The notes beneath the pieces are model-generated. The model did no database searches, was not told where the DNA came from, and saw nothing but the letters and a program-made list of their open reading frames with translations. This document shows, piece after piece, positions 52,026-61,851 of a stretch of DNA of 61,851 nucleotides. Numbering within the stretch: the first letter of the stretch is position 1; each line of letters starts with the position of its first letter. Made by a program: the position numbers and the translations under genes. The DNA comes from Ignavibacteria bacterium (GTDB lineage Bacteria; Bacteroidota; Ignavibacteria; Tepidaquicellales; Tepidaquicellaceae): the NCBI GenBank assembly GCA_016710985.1, contig JADJTX010000061.1:1-61851 (forward strand), given 5' to 3'.

Positions 52026-53766
52026 ATGTCAGTTTCGCATCCTAAAAAGCTATCAACTTTCCCCGCAACAGCAATTTGCGGAAATGATATAACCTCTTCC
52101 TGTCTTTATGTTTCAGCTTTGTCAATTTTTTATGCCGGACAATATGCATTCATAGCATTGATCATAGTTTCAGCAGTACTTTATCTGTTCAGAAAAATCT
52201 ATGCAGAAGCTGTCGGAGCTCTGCCACTTAATGGAGGCGCATACAATATTCTGCTTAATACAACCAGCAAGAATAATGCTTCCGTTGCTGCATGTCTTAC
52301 CATACTTTCATATATGGCTACTGCCGTAATTTCAGCCAGCGAAGGCATTCATTATCTTGCTACAATTATTCCGGGGATTCCCATTATTATTTCAACACTT
52401 GTTTTGCTTACACTCTTTCTGATACTATCAATACTGGGGATTTCAGAATCTTCAAAAGTTGCATCAGGAATTTTTGTTTTTCATCTAACATCTATTGCAG
52501 TTCTGATGGGGTCAGTTTTCTGGTTTATTTATTTGAATGGTACTTCTATCCTTATTGAGAATTTCAATCTTCCATTAAAAGGAAGTTTTACAGCAGCATT
52601 GTTTTTCGGATTCAGCGCTGCAATGCTTGGTATAAGCGGTTTTGAAAGTTCGGCGAATTTTGTGGAAGAGCAGAAACCGGGAGTATTCCGAAAACACTTC
52701 GTAATATGTGGATAGCTGTTACAGTCATAAATCCTGTCATTGCAGTTCTGGCAATTGCAGTAATTCCGATCGCACAGGTTGGTGAAAATAAAGAATCGCT
52801 TCTTTCTTTTCTCGGGAATCAGACGGGCGGAAGCTGGCTTTCACTTGTCATATCGCTTGATGCATTTCTGGTATTATCAGGAGCAGTGCTTACTTCGTTT
52901 GTAGGTGTCGGCGGATTGATGAAAAGAATGTCTCTGGACAGAATACTTCCTCAGATGCTTTTGAAGGAAAATAAAAAAGGCAGTACGCCAAGAATACTTA
53001 TCGTCTTTTCATATTATGTGTATCCATTTTATTAATTACAGAAGGTAAACTTGAAGAGCTGGCAGGAGTTTATACTATTTCATTTCTTGCAGTGATGGGT
53101 TATTTTGCGATCGGAAATCTTTTATTGAAAGTAAAAAGAAGCCGCTTACCCCGTCCGGTATACGCCGCTCCGATCACGGTCATAATAGCAATGTTCGGAA
53201 TTTTTGTTGCTTTATACGGAAATATAAAGTTACATCCTGCTTATCTGGTTGTGTTTCTTCAGTATTTTGTTCCGTCTGTTGTTCTTGTATATATGCTAAT
53301 GAATCGTAATACTATTCTTGAATTTATACTGACGATGGTAAAAAGTACTTTTGATAAAATGAGAAAAGTAAGTTTATTAACACATTTGAAAATAAAGAAA
53401 GTGCTTAACAGACTCCATTCACAGGAGTTTGTTTTCTTTTCGAAAGCTGATGATATTTCCATACTTAACAAAGTAATGATCTATGTTCAGGAAAATGAAA
53501 TTACAGCCAATCTTAAGATTGTTACAGTTTTGAAAGAAGGTCAGGAAGTTTCTGAAAAATTTCTTTCGGATCTTGAAGTTCTGGACAGAATGTATCCGGA
53601 TATAAAAATAAATTTTATTACCAGAGTAGGTAAATTCTCACCCGAGCTAATAGATGAGTTAAGTCTGGAATGGAATATTCCGAAGAACTTTATGTTCATC
53701 AGCGTACCGAGCAACAGATTTCCGTATAAGATCTCCGAGCTTGGCGGTGTGCGATTAATCATGTAA
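52026..53766 (+). CDS. APC-family amino acid permease (frame broken twice)
   Basis: About 580 residues. Twelve-helix APC fold: start FPATAICGNDITSSCLYVSAL (a GNDITSS form of the first unwound helix), then GGAYNILLNTTSKNNA, FGFSAAMLGISGFESSANF with the typical helix-6 break, and VVFLQYFVPSVVLVYML near the end of the membrane part. A C-terminal cytosolic region of about 150 residues (LHSQEFVFFSKADDISIL onward) resembles a USP-like or regulatory domain. Indels near 52690 and 53015 break the frame. Substrate (amino acid or polyamine) unknown. Confidence 0.82.
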
Positions 53767-53815
53767 TTGTTTTTTTTCAAATATTTTCGGATATGAATAA
53801 ATATTTTTTTGCAGA

Positions 53816-56287
53816 ATGAATTTAAGAAATTTTATATATAAGAAATTGTTAATTGAAAAAACAATATCATTTTTTTTTATTTTATTAATTTCATTTCAGC
53901 TTTCCGCTCAGGTGAAGTATGATTCATCTTTTAAACAACCTGATTCAAACCGGGTCACAAATTTAAATTCAGATTCCGTAAGAAAATATTTTGAATCTAC
54001 CGATACTTTATTCTCATACCAGTTAAATAAAATTCAGGAATACATTTTATATTTCAATTCAATAACTTCCAAACTAAAGCACGGTTATGATACTACTTTG
54101 ATCTCTAAAGGATTGCCTGAATCAGATTCTGTTATTGTGATTGCACAGAGATTTCATGAAGGATACGGAGGTCAAGAGTCTCAAAATACTAACAACTACA
54201 AAATCGCTTTTAGAGAATATTCAAAAGCAGCTTTCCGGCTGGCAAAATGATCTTACGCTTTACAATAATGATTTGAATTCAATCAGTGCTAAATTAATTG
54301 TTATCAGAAGGGATACTGATCTTTTTGTTATGCCGGAAGACAGTCTTTTATATCTTGAGTATTTAAAAAAAATAGAGCCGTTAAAGGAGAAAACAGCAAT
54401 TGCAGATTCAATGTTGTTTAAGCAATACAGAGCTCTCGGATTTTTGCAAAACAGAATCTCAAACAATTATCTTTCTGTAAGTGATTTGCTGCTTGAAACT
54501 AATTCACAGATAGATAATTTTGATGATAAGATACTTGACAAAGAATGTAGTTATATCTGGAATTCCGGTTCTGATACTTCATTTTCAAATAATTTTACTT
54601 CGATCGTTAAACAATCACTTGATGAAAGCTGGACTCATTTAACATATTATTCAAATGCCAACTGGCAATCACGAATCATAATTTTTCTGATTGGCATTTT
54701 GTTTTATCTCTGGATAAGGAGAAATATTAATCGAATTAAAAAGCAAAATGAATTCCCGGAAAGTATTTTATCCAAAGCAAATCAGATTCCCGGACATTTA
54801 TTGTCATCGACTGTAGTTTTCAGTCTGATGATGATTCCTTTTTTTTACCAATCCTCTCCGCAGGTTTTTATCCTTTTACTATGGGGAGTTCAGATCATAG
54901 CAATGGGAATTTTAAGCAGGAAAAAATTGAATATGTACTCCGGCATTCAGCTGCTTATCCTTCTTTTACTTTTTTATGTGATCGGATTTACTAACCTTCT
55001 TATAGAGCCAACTATTGGCGAAAGATGGATTCAGCTATTCATCAGTATTGTCACATTAGCATTAAGTATCTGGCTGTTAAATTCAAAAAAGGATAATCAT
55101 TTTTTTCAGACTCCCTTTTTTAACCCGATTGTTATCGCATCTTTAATAATGAATGTTTCTGCACTTTTATTCAATATCGGAGGTCGTGTTACACTGGCAA
55201 AAATATTAAATACAGGAGCTGTTTACGGATTAGTAGAAGCAATTAAACTTTTCATTTTTGTTGAAATTCTTATTGATGCAGTGTATCTGGCTTTTGAAGC
55301 CGGTAAAAAAAGCTCAAGGCTAACTGCTTATTTTGAATTCAAAGGAATGGAAAGTCGTCTGAGAAAAATTTTTGGAATTTTCGCCGGTTTCCTGTGGCTG
55401 GTTATTTTCACGCAAAATGTTCATATATATGATGCAATTTTCGGAAGCATTTCTGTGATAATGTCAACTGAGCACAAATTGGGAAGTTTAACATTTTCCT
55501 TAGGCAGTATAGCAATTTTTATTCTGGTGATATGGGTATCTACTTTAGTTTCTCAAATGGTTTCATTTGTTTTCGGAGAACACGAATCCGGAAAGATACG
55601 AGAACCTTCCAATAAAATTGGTTCGACAATTTTACTTGTTCGTCTTGGTACTCTGACAGCAGGAGTCTTGTTAGCTTTCGGAGTATCCGGAATTCCTCTT
55701 GATAAAATTGCGATCGTGATAGGTGCTTTGGGAGTTGGAATTGGTTTTGGATTACAGACAATTGTAAATAATCTCGTATCAGGAATTGTACTTGCTTTTG
55801 AAAAACCAATTCAGATCGGAGACCTTATAGAAGTAGGAACTAAAAACGGTATAGTAAAGGAAATCGGAATTCGTTCAAGTACATTGACCACTTTTGACGG
55901 ATCTGAATTGATAATTCCAAACGGCGATATGCTCTCACAGCATATTGTTAACTGGACAAAGGATGATAATAACCGCAGGATACCTGTTTCTCTTGGTATA
56001 GCATACGGCTCTGATATTAAAAAAGTGAAAAGCGTAATTATGATTATTCTGAATGAAAAAGATGAGGTCATGAAATTCCCTGTTCCGCTGTTCCGTGTAA
56101 TTAATTTTGGAGACAATTCTGTAAATCTGGAAATTCTTTTCTGGGCTAAAATCGTTGACTGGATAGAACTTAAAAGCGATGTTATGGGAATTATTTATGA
56201 AAGACTGAATCAGAGGGAATTGAGATTCCTTATCCTCAGAGAGATTTGCATATCAGATCAGTGGATGAAAAGTTATATCCGGATTAA
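53816..56287 (+). CDS. MscS-family mechanosensitive ion channel, long form (frame broken twice)
   Basis: About 823 residues: signal peptide, coiled-coil periplasmic region, several membrane helices, then the MscS core. The core has GALGVGIGFGLQTIVNNLVS followed by GIVLAFEKPIQIGDLIEVG (pore helix TM3 and start of the beta domain) and VKEIGIRSSTLTTFDGSELI. One indel near 54165 joins ESDSVIVIAQRFHEDTEVKS. Another near 56212 hides the real ending EGIEIPYPQRDLHIRSVDEK and a TAA at 56285-56287; the longer frame to 56351 is an artefact. Releases solutes under osmotic downshock in known relatives. Confidence 0.85.
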
Positions 56288-56403
56288 GGGAAAATGGAAA
56301 TCCTGCAAAAGAATAATTCCTGAAATGTTTTATGTTATTCAGTTTGACTGAATATTAATCTGTCTTGAAATCAAACCAATTTTAAAATATTTACAAACTT
56401 ATT

Positions 56404-56834
56404 ATGGAATTGAAAACAGTTGTTACAGAAGAATCTTACAATGTCTCTCCCGGAAAGATCTGGGAAGCTTTAACAGACAAAGACAAAATGAAAAAATGGT
56501 ACTTTGATCTGAATGAATTTAAAGCCGAAAAAGGTTTTGAATTTTCGTTTGCCGGAAAAGGTCATAAAGGTGAAAATTATATTCACCTATGCAAAGTGAC
56601 TGAAGCTGATGTAAATAAAAACTTCAGTACAGCTGGGAATATGAAAATTTTCCCGGAAAATCTCTTGTAACATTTGAATTAACGGAAGAGGGAAGTGAAA
56701 CCCGGCTAAAGCTTACTCACAGCGGTCTGGAAACATTCCCGCAGGATAATCCTGATTTTGCATATGAAAGTTTCAAAGGCGGCTGGACGGAATTGTTAAC
56801 AAAATATCTTAAAGAGTATTTGCAAAATAATTAA
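56404..56834 (+). CDS. SRPBCC/AHSA1-domain protein (frame broken once)
   Basis: About 143 residues. START-like/AHSA1 fold: VSPGKIWEALTDKDKMKKWYFDL at the N terminus, then VTFELTEEGSETRLKLTHSG and FKGGWTELLTKYLKEYL at the C terminus. One indel near 56640 splits it; the rebuilt protein ends at TAA 56832-56834. Such proteins bind small hydrophobic ligands or Hsp90-like partners; no specific role is indicated. It lies 117 bases after the MscS gene. Confidence 0.78.
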
Positions 56835-56905
56835 CTGCCGTTTCAATTCAGTTATTCCCCGCAATAGTTTTGTGAATTTAAATCTGCTTAAACTTCAGTC
56901 TGAAA

Positions 56906-57235
56906 ATGTCAAAACTAACTCTTATAAAAATATTACATACAATTGTCTGGCTGTTATTCAATGTGATTATTTTCTATATGCTTTATGCAGTGATTGTAAA
57001 TAAAATTGATATACTCGTGTGGATTGGATTTGGAATAATTATAATCGAAGGAATAGTATTAAAAATATTCAATAACAAATGTCCGCTTACTAACATTGCC
57101 GGAAAATATACTGATTCAACAAAAGAAAATTTTGATATTTATCTTCCTAATTGGTTGGCTAAATACAACAAGCAGATTTATTCTTCGATAATGGTTATAA
57201 TTTTGATTATCACTGTATTTCAGCTTTTGAAATAA
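56906..57235 (+). CDS. Small membrane protein with CPLT motif, function unknown
   Basis: 109 residues, intact. Three hydrophobic segments (ILHTIVWLLFNVIIFYMLYAVIV, ILVWIGFGIIIIEGIVL, IYSSIMVIILIITVF). A conserved loop NNKCPLTNIAGKYTDSTKEN leads into FDIYLPNWLAKYNK. Similar short proteins with CPLT ... YT ... NFDIYLP occur in many bacteria with no assigned function. The 134 bases between it and the dehydrogenase on the opposite strand contain nothing recognisable. Confidence 0.65.
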   Translation: MSKLTLIKILHTIVWLLFNVIIFYMLYAVIVNKIDILVWIGFGIIIIEGIVLKIFNNKCPLTNIAGKYTDSTKENFDIYLPNWLAKYNKQIYSSIMVIILIITVFQLLK

Positions 57236-57370
57236 TTACAATTTTATTTTTCCTCACAAAATAATTTGAGACTTCATTGTTATACTTGGATTTAATTTTC
57301 AAAATATCAACTAGCCATTAAATCTGAATTAATCCGGTAATTCTAAAATCCAGTAAATTCTGATTAAAGA

Positions 57371-58733
57371 TTATTTTACATATACCGTCTTGCGATTCAC
57401 GAACTCCATCATTCCGTCTTTTGAAAGTTCACGTCCGTATCCTGAAAGCTTTGTTCCGCCGAACGGAAGTCTCGGGTCTGATTTAACCAGCTCATTTATA
57501 AAATATGCTCCGTCACTGACACGGTCTGCCATTGAAACTGCTTTCTCAATATTTGTTGTGCAGACAGTAACTCCCAATCCATAAGACGAAAGATTGGAAA
57601 GTTCAAACGCATGCTCTTCTTCTTTTGCTTTGATCATTGCTGCAAGCGGACCGAACGTTTCTTCATCGAATGCAGGCATACCGGGAGTTACATTTCCCAG
57701 AACAGTCGGCTCATGATAACTGCCATTCTGATTTCCTCCTAGTAATAAATCAGCTCCGAGTTTTACAGATTCAACAACCTGTTTTTGAAGATCATCAGCC
57801 AAATCTTTTTCTTGCAAGTGTGCCGACTTTTGTATCTTCATTTATCGGATCACCGGATTTAAGTTTGCTTGCAGGTTCAATAAATTTAGAAACGAATTCA
57901 TCATAAATACTTTCTATCAATATCAGCCGTTTTGCAGCAATACAACTCTGACCGCAATTCAGCATTCTTGCAACAAGTGCAGTCTGAACTGCTTTGTCAA
58001 TGTCAGCATCTTCCCAGACAATAAATGCATTGTTTCCGCCAAGCTCTAACAGTGATTTCTTGATATATTTTCCCGCAATTGCCGCAATTGACGAACCCGC
58101 TCTTTCGCTTCCGGTAAGCGTTACTGCCTGCACTGCATTGTGCGCTATGATCATTTCTGTTTTATCGTGATGAACAATTAAATTCTGAAACACATTTTCC
58201 GGAAATCCTGCTTTGATAAAAACTTCTTCGATTTGCTTTGCGCATCCGAAGACATTGGATGAATGTTTCAGCAAACCCGTATTCCCTGCAACCAGTGTCG
58301 GCGCAGCGAATCTGAAAACCTGCCAGAAAGGAAAATTCCACGGCATTATTGCAAGCACACATCCGATCGGATCATGACGGACAAAACTTTTCTGAGCATC
58401 AGTCTCAATAATTTCATCTTTTAAAAATTCAACTGCATTGTCAGCATAGTAATCACAAACCCAGGCGCATTTGTTAATTTCAGCTCTTGACTCGGTAATT
58501 GGCTTACCCATTTCAAGAGTTATCATTCTGGCGTATTCTTCAGTATTATCCCTTAAAACCTGCCCGGCTTTCTTCAAAAGATCTGCCCGCTCAGTTACAG
58601 AAATTTTTTTTCCAGCTTTATAAGCTTCACCGGCATTGTCAAGAATTGATTTTAATTCTTCATTACTGTTTTCCTTATGTGAAGCGATTTCTTTTCCGTT
58701 GAATGGATTTACAGATTTGAATTCCATATTCAA
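57371..58733 (-). CDS. NAD-dependent succinate-semialdehyde dehydrogenase / aldehyde dehydrogenase (frame broken once)
   Basis: About 454 residues, the length of Sad-type succinate-semialdehyde dehydrogenases. Oxidises an aldehyde to the acid with NAD(P). Motifs: PWNFPFWQVFRF (substrate/cofactor pocket), FT-type VTLTGSERAGSSIA, general base LELGGNNAF and nucleophile NCGQSCIAAKR, then ETFGPLAAM. The frame break near 57815 joins TKVGTLARKDLADDLQKQ. Alternative: another aldehyde dehydrogenase with the same length; substrate is inferred from overall similarity only. Cytoplasmic. Confidence 0.8.
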
Positions 58734-58775
58734 ATTTTTATTAAAAATTATTTAATTCTAAATTATTTCAGAAAT

Positions 58776-60013
58776 TTATTTTGCCAGATCTCCTGTTAGT
58801 AAAGGCATCTCGCGTTTAACTTCCGCCATTGCTAAAGAATATTTTGCACGGATTGCTTTGATCCGGTTCTGCTCTCAGATAATCAGTCCGAAATCATCTG
58901 TCATAATTCGTCGTCGTGTAACAAGAATTCCCTTATCAGCGCCTTCATAGAGATAATCATCTTTTCTGTTATCCGGAGAAAGAAAGCTACCTTCTCGCTT
59001 TCAGCTGCAAGTCTGTGAGTATCCATTCTGTCGAACTGAATATGCCCGTTATCAAACATTTTCCAAATTCCCGATCTTGGTACTTCGTTAACATACTCAA
59101 TTGTATCTTCAGTATGTTTAATAATTAACTGGCTCCAGCCTTCAACATTTTCCTGTTTTGCCCATCGGATATTAATTACATTTACATTCAGATCATAGTC
59201 CACATCCATCTTTACAAGTATATGGAAAACAAAAAGCGGCGCGTATGCAAGCGCAAACACAGCGTGATTAGTAATTGAGCTTGCGCCGGTAACTCTCGGA
59301 TTCAGTTTGCACAGATACATCTGACCTTTATCCGGATCAATTAAAAAATCGAGTTCGAAATATCCTTTATTACCTTCTTTACTTAACTGATCTCCGAAAT
59401 GCTTTGAGTATTTTCTTGCTTTACTTCTCAAAGTTGTATTGAATGCATCAGGATAAATTTCATTTCCGCACCAGCCGCATATGTTTGACGTTAGTTCTTT
59501 AAATTCAACCAGTTCAGTCATTAGCGGTGCGACAATAGTTCCGTGACGGGATACGCAAGCTACGACAGCCGATCCTTTACAGTTGATCCGTTTCATTATC
59601 TCACTTCATTTTCATCAACGATCTCATCTTTGTGATTATTGAACTCTTCTTCATTGGAAAAAAAAAGTTGTATGTCCTGAATCGCTGAAAGGAGTTTGTT
59701 TAACAAGATCATCACCAAGCTTTTTAGTGATTTCTTTTAAAAGTTCATAGTCATTGACTTTGGAAAGTACAATAGGAACACAGGGCACACCGGCTATTTC
59801 AACTATTCGGTTTGTGTTAACTTTATTGTCCATAAAAGTACGCATCTTAGCAGTCGGGAACATAATTTCGAGTCCCAGGTTTTCTGCAAGCTGTTCAGTT
59901 TTATCATCAAACATCAGGAACATTGCTTTTCCTTTTACATTATCTTTGCTTCTTGCTTTGATATAATCCTGAACTTCCGGATGCTGAAGAAGATAATTAT
60001 TGATATCTTCAAT
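58776..60013 (-). CDS. ATP-grasp protein (biotin carboxylase-like), frame broken several times
   Basis: Rebuilt length about 410 residues. N-terminal NNYLLQHPEVQDYIKARSK, AMFLMFDDKTEQLAENLG, KVNTNRIVEIAGVPCVP, then ATP-grasp parts: VKQTPFSDSGHTTFF (nucleotide loop), MKRINCKGSAVVACV, YFELDFLIDPDKGQMYLCKLNPR (metal/ATP site with the E ... N pattern) and VTGASSITNHA. It ends EVKREMPLLTGDLAK at TAA 58776-58778. Breaks occur near 59600-59650, 58950 and 58875, and a stop directly precedes the first in-frame codon near 60013, so the start is unresolved. Probably a ligase joining a carboxylate to an amine or thiol; the product is unknown. Confidence 0.7.
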
Positions 60014-60067
60014 TTAAAATCTACTCGATTTAATTTATTAATAGTTTGACTGAATAATGTTATTTTC

Positions 60068-60143
60068 TAATGTCTAGGGTATTTAGTTTCTTGGTTAAAC
60101 AAAAATACGTACTATGGAGCTTTTTTCCATAGACTAGACATTA
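60068..60143. repeat. Nested inverted repeats upstream of the rRNA operon
   Basis: Outer pair TAATGTCTAG/CTAGACATTA (10 bp, perfect, 60068-60077 and 60134-60143). Inner pair CTATGGA/TCCATAG (60112-60118 and 60126-60132) with a T-rich loop. It could be a terminator for upstream transcripts, a protein-binding site or an element end. No transposase is near. Confidence 0.6.
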
Positions 60144-60750
60144 TTTATTTCAATGTTTTAGACGGATGAGGTAAAGGTATATAATATTATATGGAAATCA
60201 TACTGTTAATCCAAAAAATACAGAATTTTTAAATTGGTTATTGAATAAAAATTTTACTCTAATAGTTGATAGACATGTATAAATATACAAGATAAACATA
60301 CTTTTTGTAAATTTAAAAATTGCAATAAATCAAAAGAACAGCATATGTATTTTTGCAGTGTTTAAATTAACCAATATTGATTTAATACATTTTTTTCTTA
60401 ATCAGTATAAAATTGCCGGTTTTTATAAATTCAATTGAATAACATAAACTCCCAAAAAGCAATATAATAAGTAGAATGAAATGATAAAATCTAATCTAAA
60501 CAATATTGTATACAATGTTTACGCCAAGTTTACAAATTCCAAGATTAATTTTCGTCGATCCAACATTTTAAAAACTTGAGATTTCGTTTGAATTGTGCAT
60601 TTTCCTGATTTTCCACATCTCAAAAGTTAAAATCAGGAAAAATATTGAATGTTTATTAAAATAGGTGTTTCAAATAAAGAATATTATTCTTATATTTGCT
60701 ATTACACAAAACAATTACAAAAAAAATTAAAGATACCAGAAGAAATTTCA
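60144..60750. other. Long AT-rich leader region upstream of 16S rRNA, no gene
   Basis: About 600 bases without a credible open frame. A TATATTTG box at 60691-60698 with TTTCAA 17 bases upstream is a possible second rRNA promoter. An A/T-tract-rich stretch, like an UP element, precedes it. Nothing else is recognised. Confidence 0.45.
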
Positions 60751-60781
60751 TTGACATTGAAAAAGAAATCTGATATATTTG
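60751..60781 (+). promoter_or_regulatory. Probable rRNA operon promoter
   Basis: TTGACA at 60751-60756, exactly 17 bases, then TATATT at 60774-60779, i.e. consensus -35 and near-consensus -10 spacing. The -10 reads TATATTTG, which also fits the Bacteroidota -7 element TAnnTTTG. About 140 bases before the 16S start. Direct transcription data are absent. Confidence 0.65.
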
Positions 60782-60808
60782 TAATTCGTATTTGAAAAAT
60801 TGTTCTTT

Positions 60809-60825
60809 GTTATTTTGATGATAGT
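60809..60825 (+). promoter_or_regulatory. Possible boxA antitermination site
   Basis: TGTTCTTTGTTATTTTG in the rRNA leader, similar to boxA sequences (TGCTCTTT-type) that bind NusB/NusE in rRNA operons. Weak match; position in the leader supports it. Confidence 0.35.
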
Positions 60826-60920
60826 TTACCAGCACAATAAATAAATTTAAATATATTTAGTGTGCGAACTTCAATATCTTAAATACCTTGTAGCTAGAAT
60901 CAATTCAAAGTTATAAAATT

Positions 60921-61851
<931 letters not shown>

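Noticed and set aside
56288..56351. C-terminal extension of the MscS protein
   Set aside because: It is read only because of an indel near 56212; the conserved ending and stop at 56285-56287 are in the original frame.
207..60013. Programmed ribosomal frameshifting as the cause of split genes
   Set aside because: The break points differ, fall in ordinary homopolymers, need both +1 and -1 shifts and affect unrelated genes; no common slippery site with a following structure is seen.
60068..60143. Insertion-sequence end
   Set aside because: No transposase remnant and no direct repeat flanking the palindromes could be recognised.

Overview
The window is AT-rich bacterial chromosome from a member of the Bacteroidota/Chlorobiota/Ignavibacteriota group, most likely an Ignavibacteria-like lineage. 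The evidence is the many secreted proteins that end in a type IX secretion (T9SS) type A sorting domain (NYPNPFNPST ... GVYFYKLE ... K-M-x-L-x-K), the choice-of-anchor B/dockerin proteins, and the first two thirds of a 16S rRNA gene at the right edge. About 25 genes have a reading frame broken by one or more single-base indels, mostly in homopolymers. Most can be rebuilt into full-length proteins with conserved codons, so consensus (sequencing) error is the simplest explanation; I annotate the reconstructed genes and give the break points.

Layout. 1-2.4 kb: end of plsY, gpsA, and a lipoprotein diheme cytochrome c of the TsdA type. 2.5-17.1 kb: a surface-protein island on the minus strand with five paralogous thioester-domain (TED) adhesin-like proteins, each signal peptide + TED + beta domains + T9SS sorting domain, interleaved with three LVIVD/choice-of-anchor-B proteins that carry a C-terminal dockerin. 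A plus-strand gene of unknown family (8885) sits inside the island. 17.4-21.6 kb: homogentisate dioxygenase, thioredoxin reductase and a TPR protein, with two heptamer repeat arrays between the first two. 21.9-32.8 kb: a second run of secreted T9SS-tailed proteins (BNR/Ycf48-like propellers, a beta-lactamase-fold serine hydrolase and others), tex on the plus strand, and a large hairpin element. 33.0-36.5 kb: a paralog of the unknown-family gene, an outer membrane protein, an HdeD-like membrane protein and a DUF2780 lipoprotein. 36.6-47.8 kb: a catabolic cluster on the plus strand with two arylsulfatases and three lipoprotein amidohydrolases of the YtcJ type plus an outer membrane protein. 48-58.7 kb: assorted housekeeping and membrane genes (Pr6Pr protein, Ntn amide hydrolase, Ycf48-like T9SS protein, APC permease, MscS channel, SRPBCC protein, small membrane protein, succinate-semialdehyde dehydrogenase). 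58.8-60.0 kb: an ATP-grasp protein. 60.0-61.85 kb: rRNA operon promoter region and partial 16S rRNA.

The most notable content is the TED array. Three copies keep the Cys and Gln expected to form an internal thioester (C72/Q125, C71/Q125, C72/Q124). Two copies keep the Gln but have Ser in place of the Cys (S78, S69). This suggests a mixed set of covalent and non-covalent surface adhesins exported by T9SS. Two kinds of short repeat also stand out because they occur both between genes and inside codons: a GC-rich palindromic element and families of 7-bp repeats.
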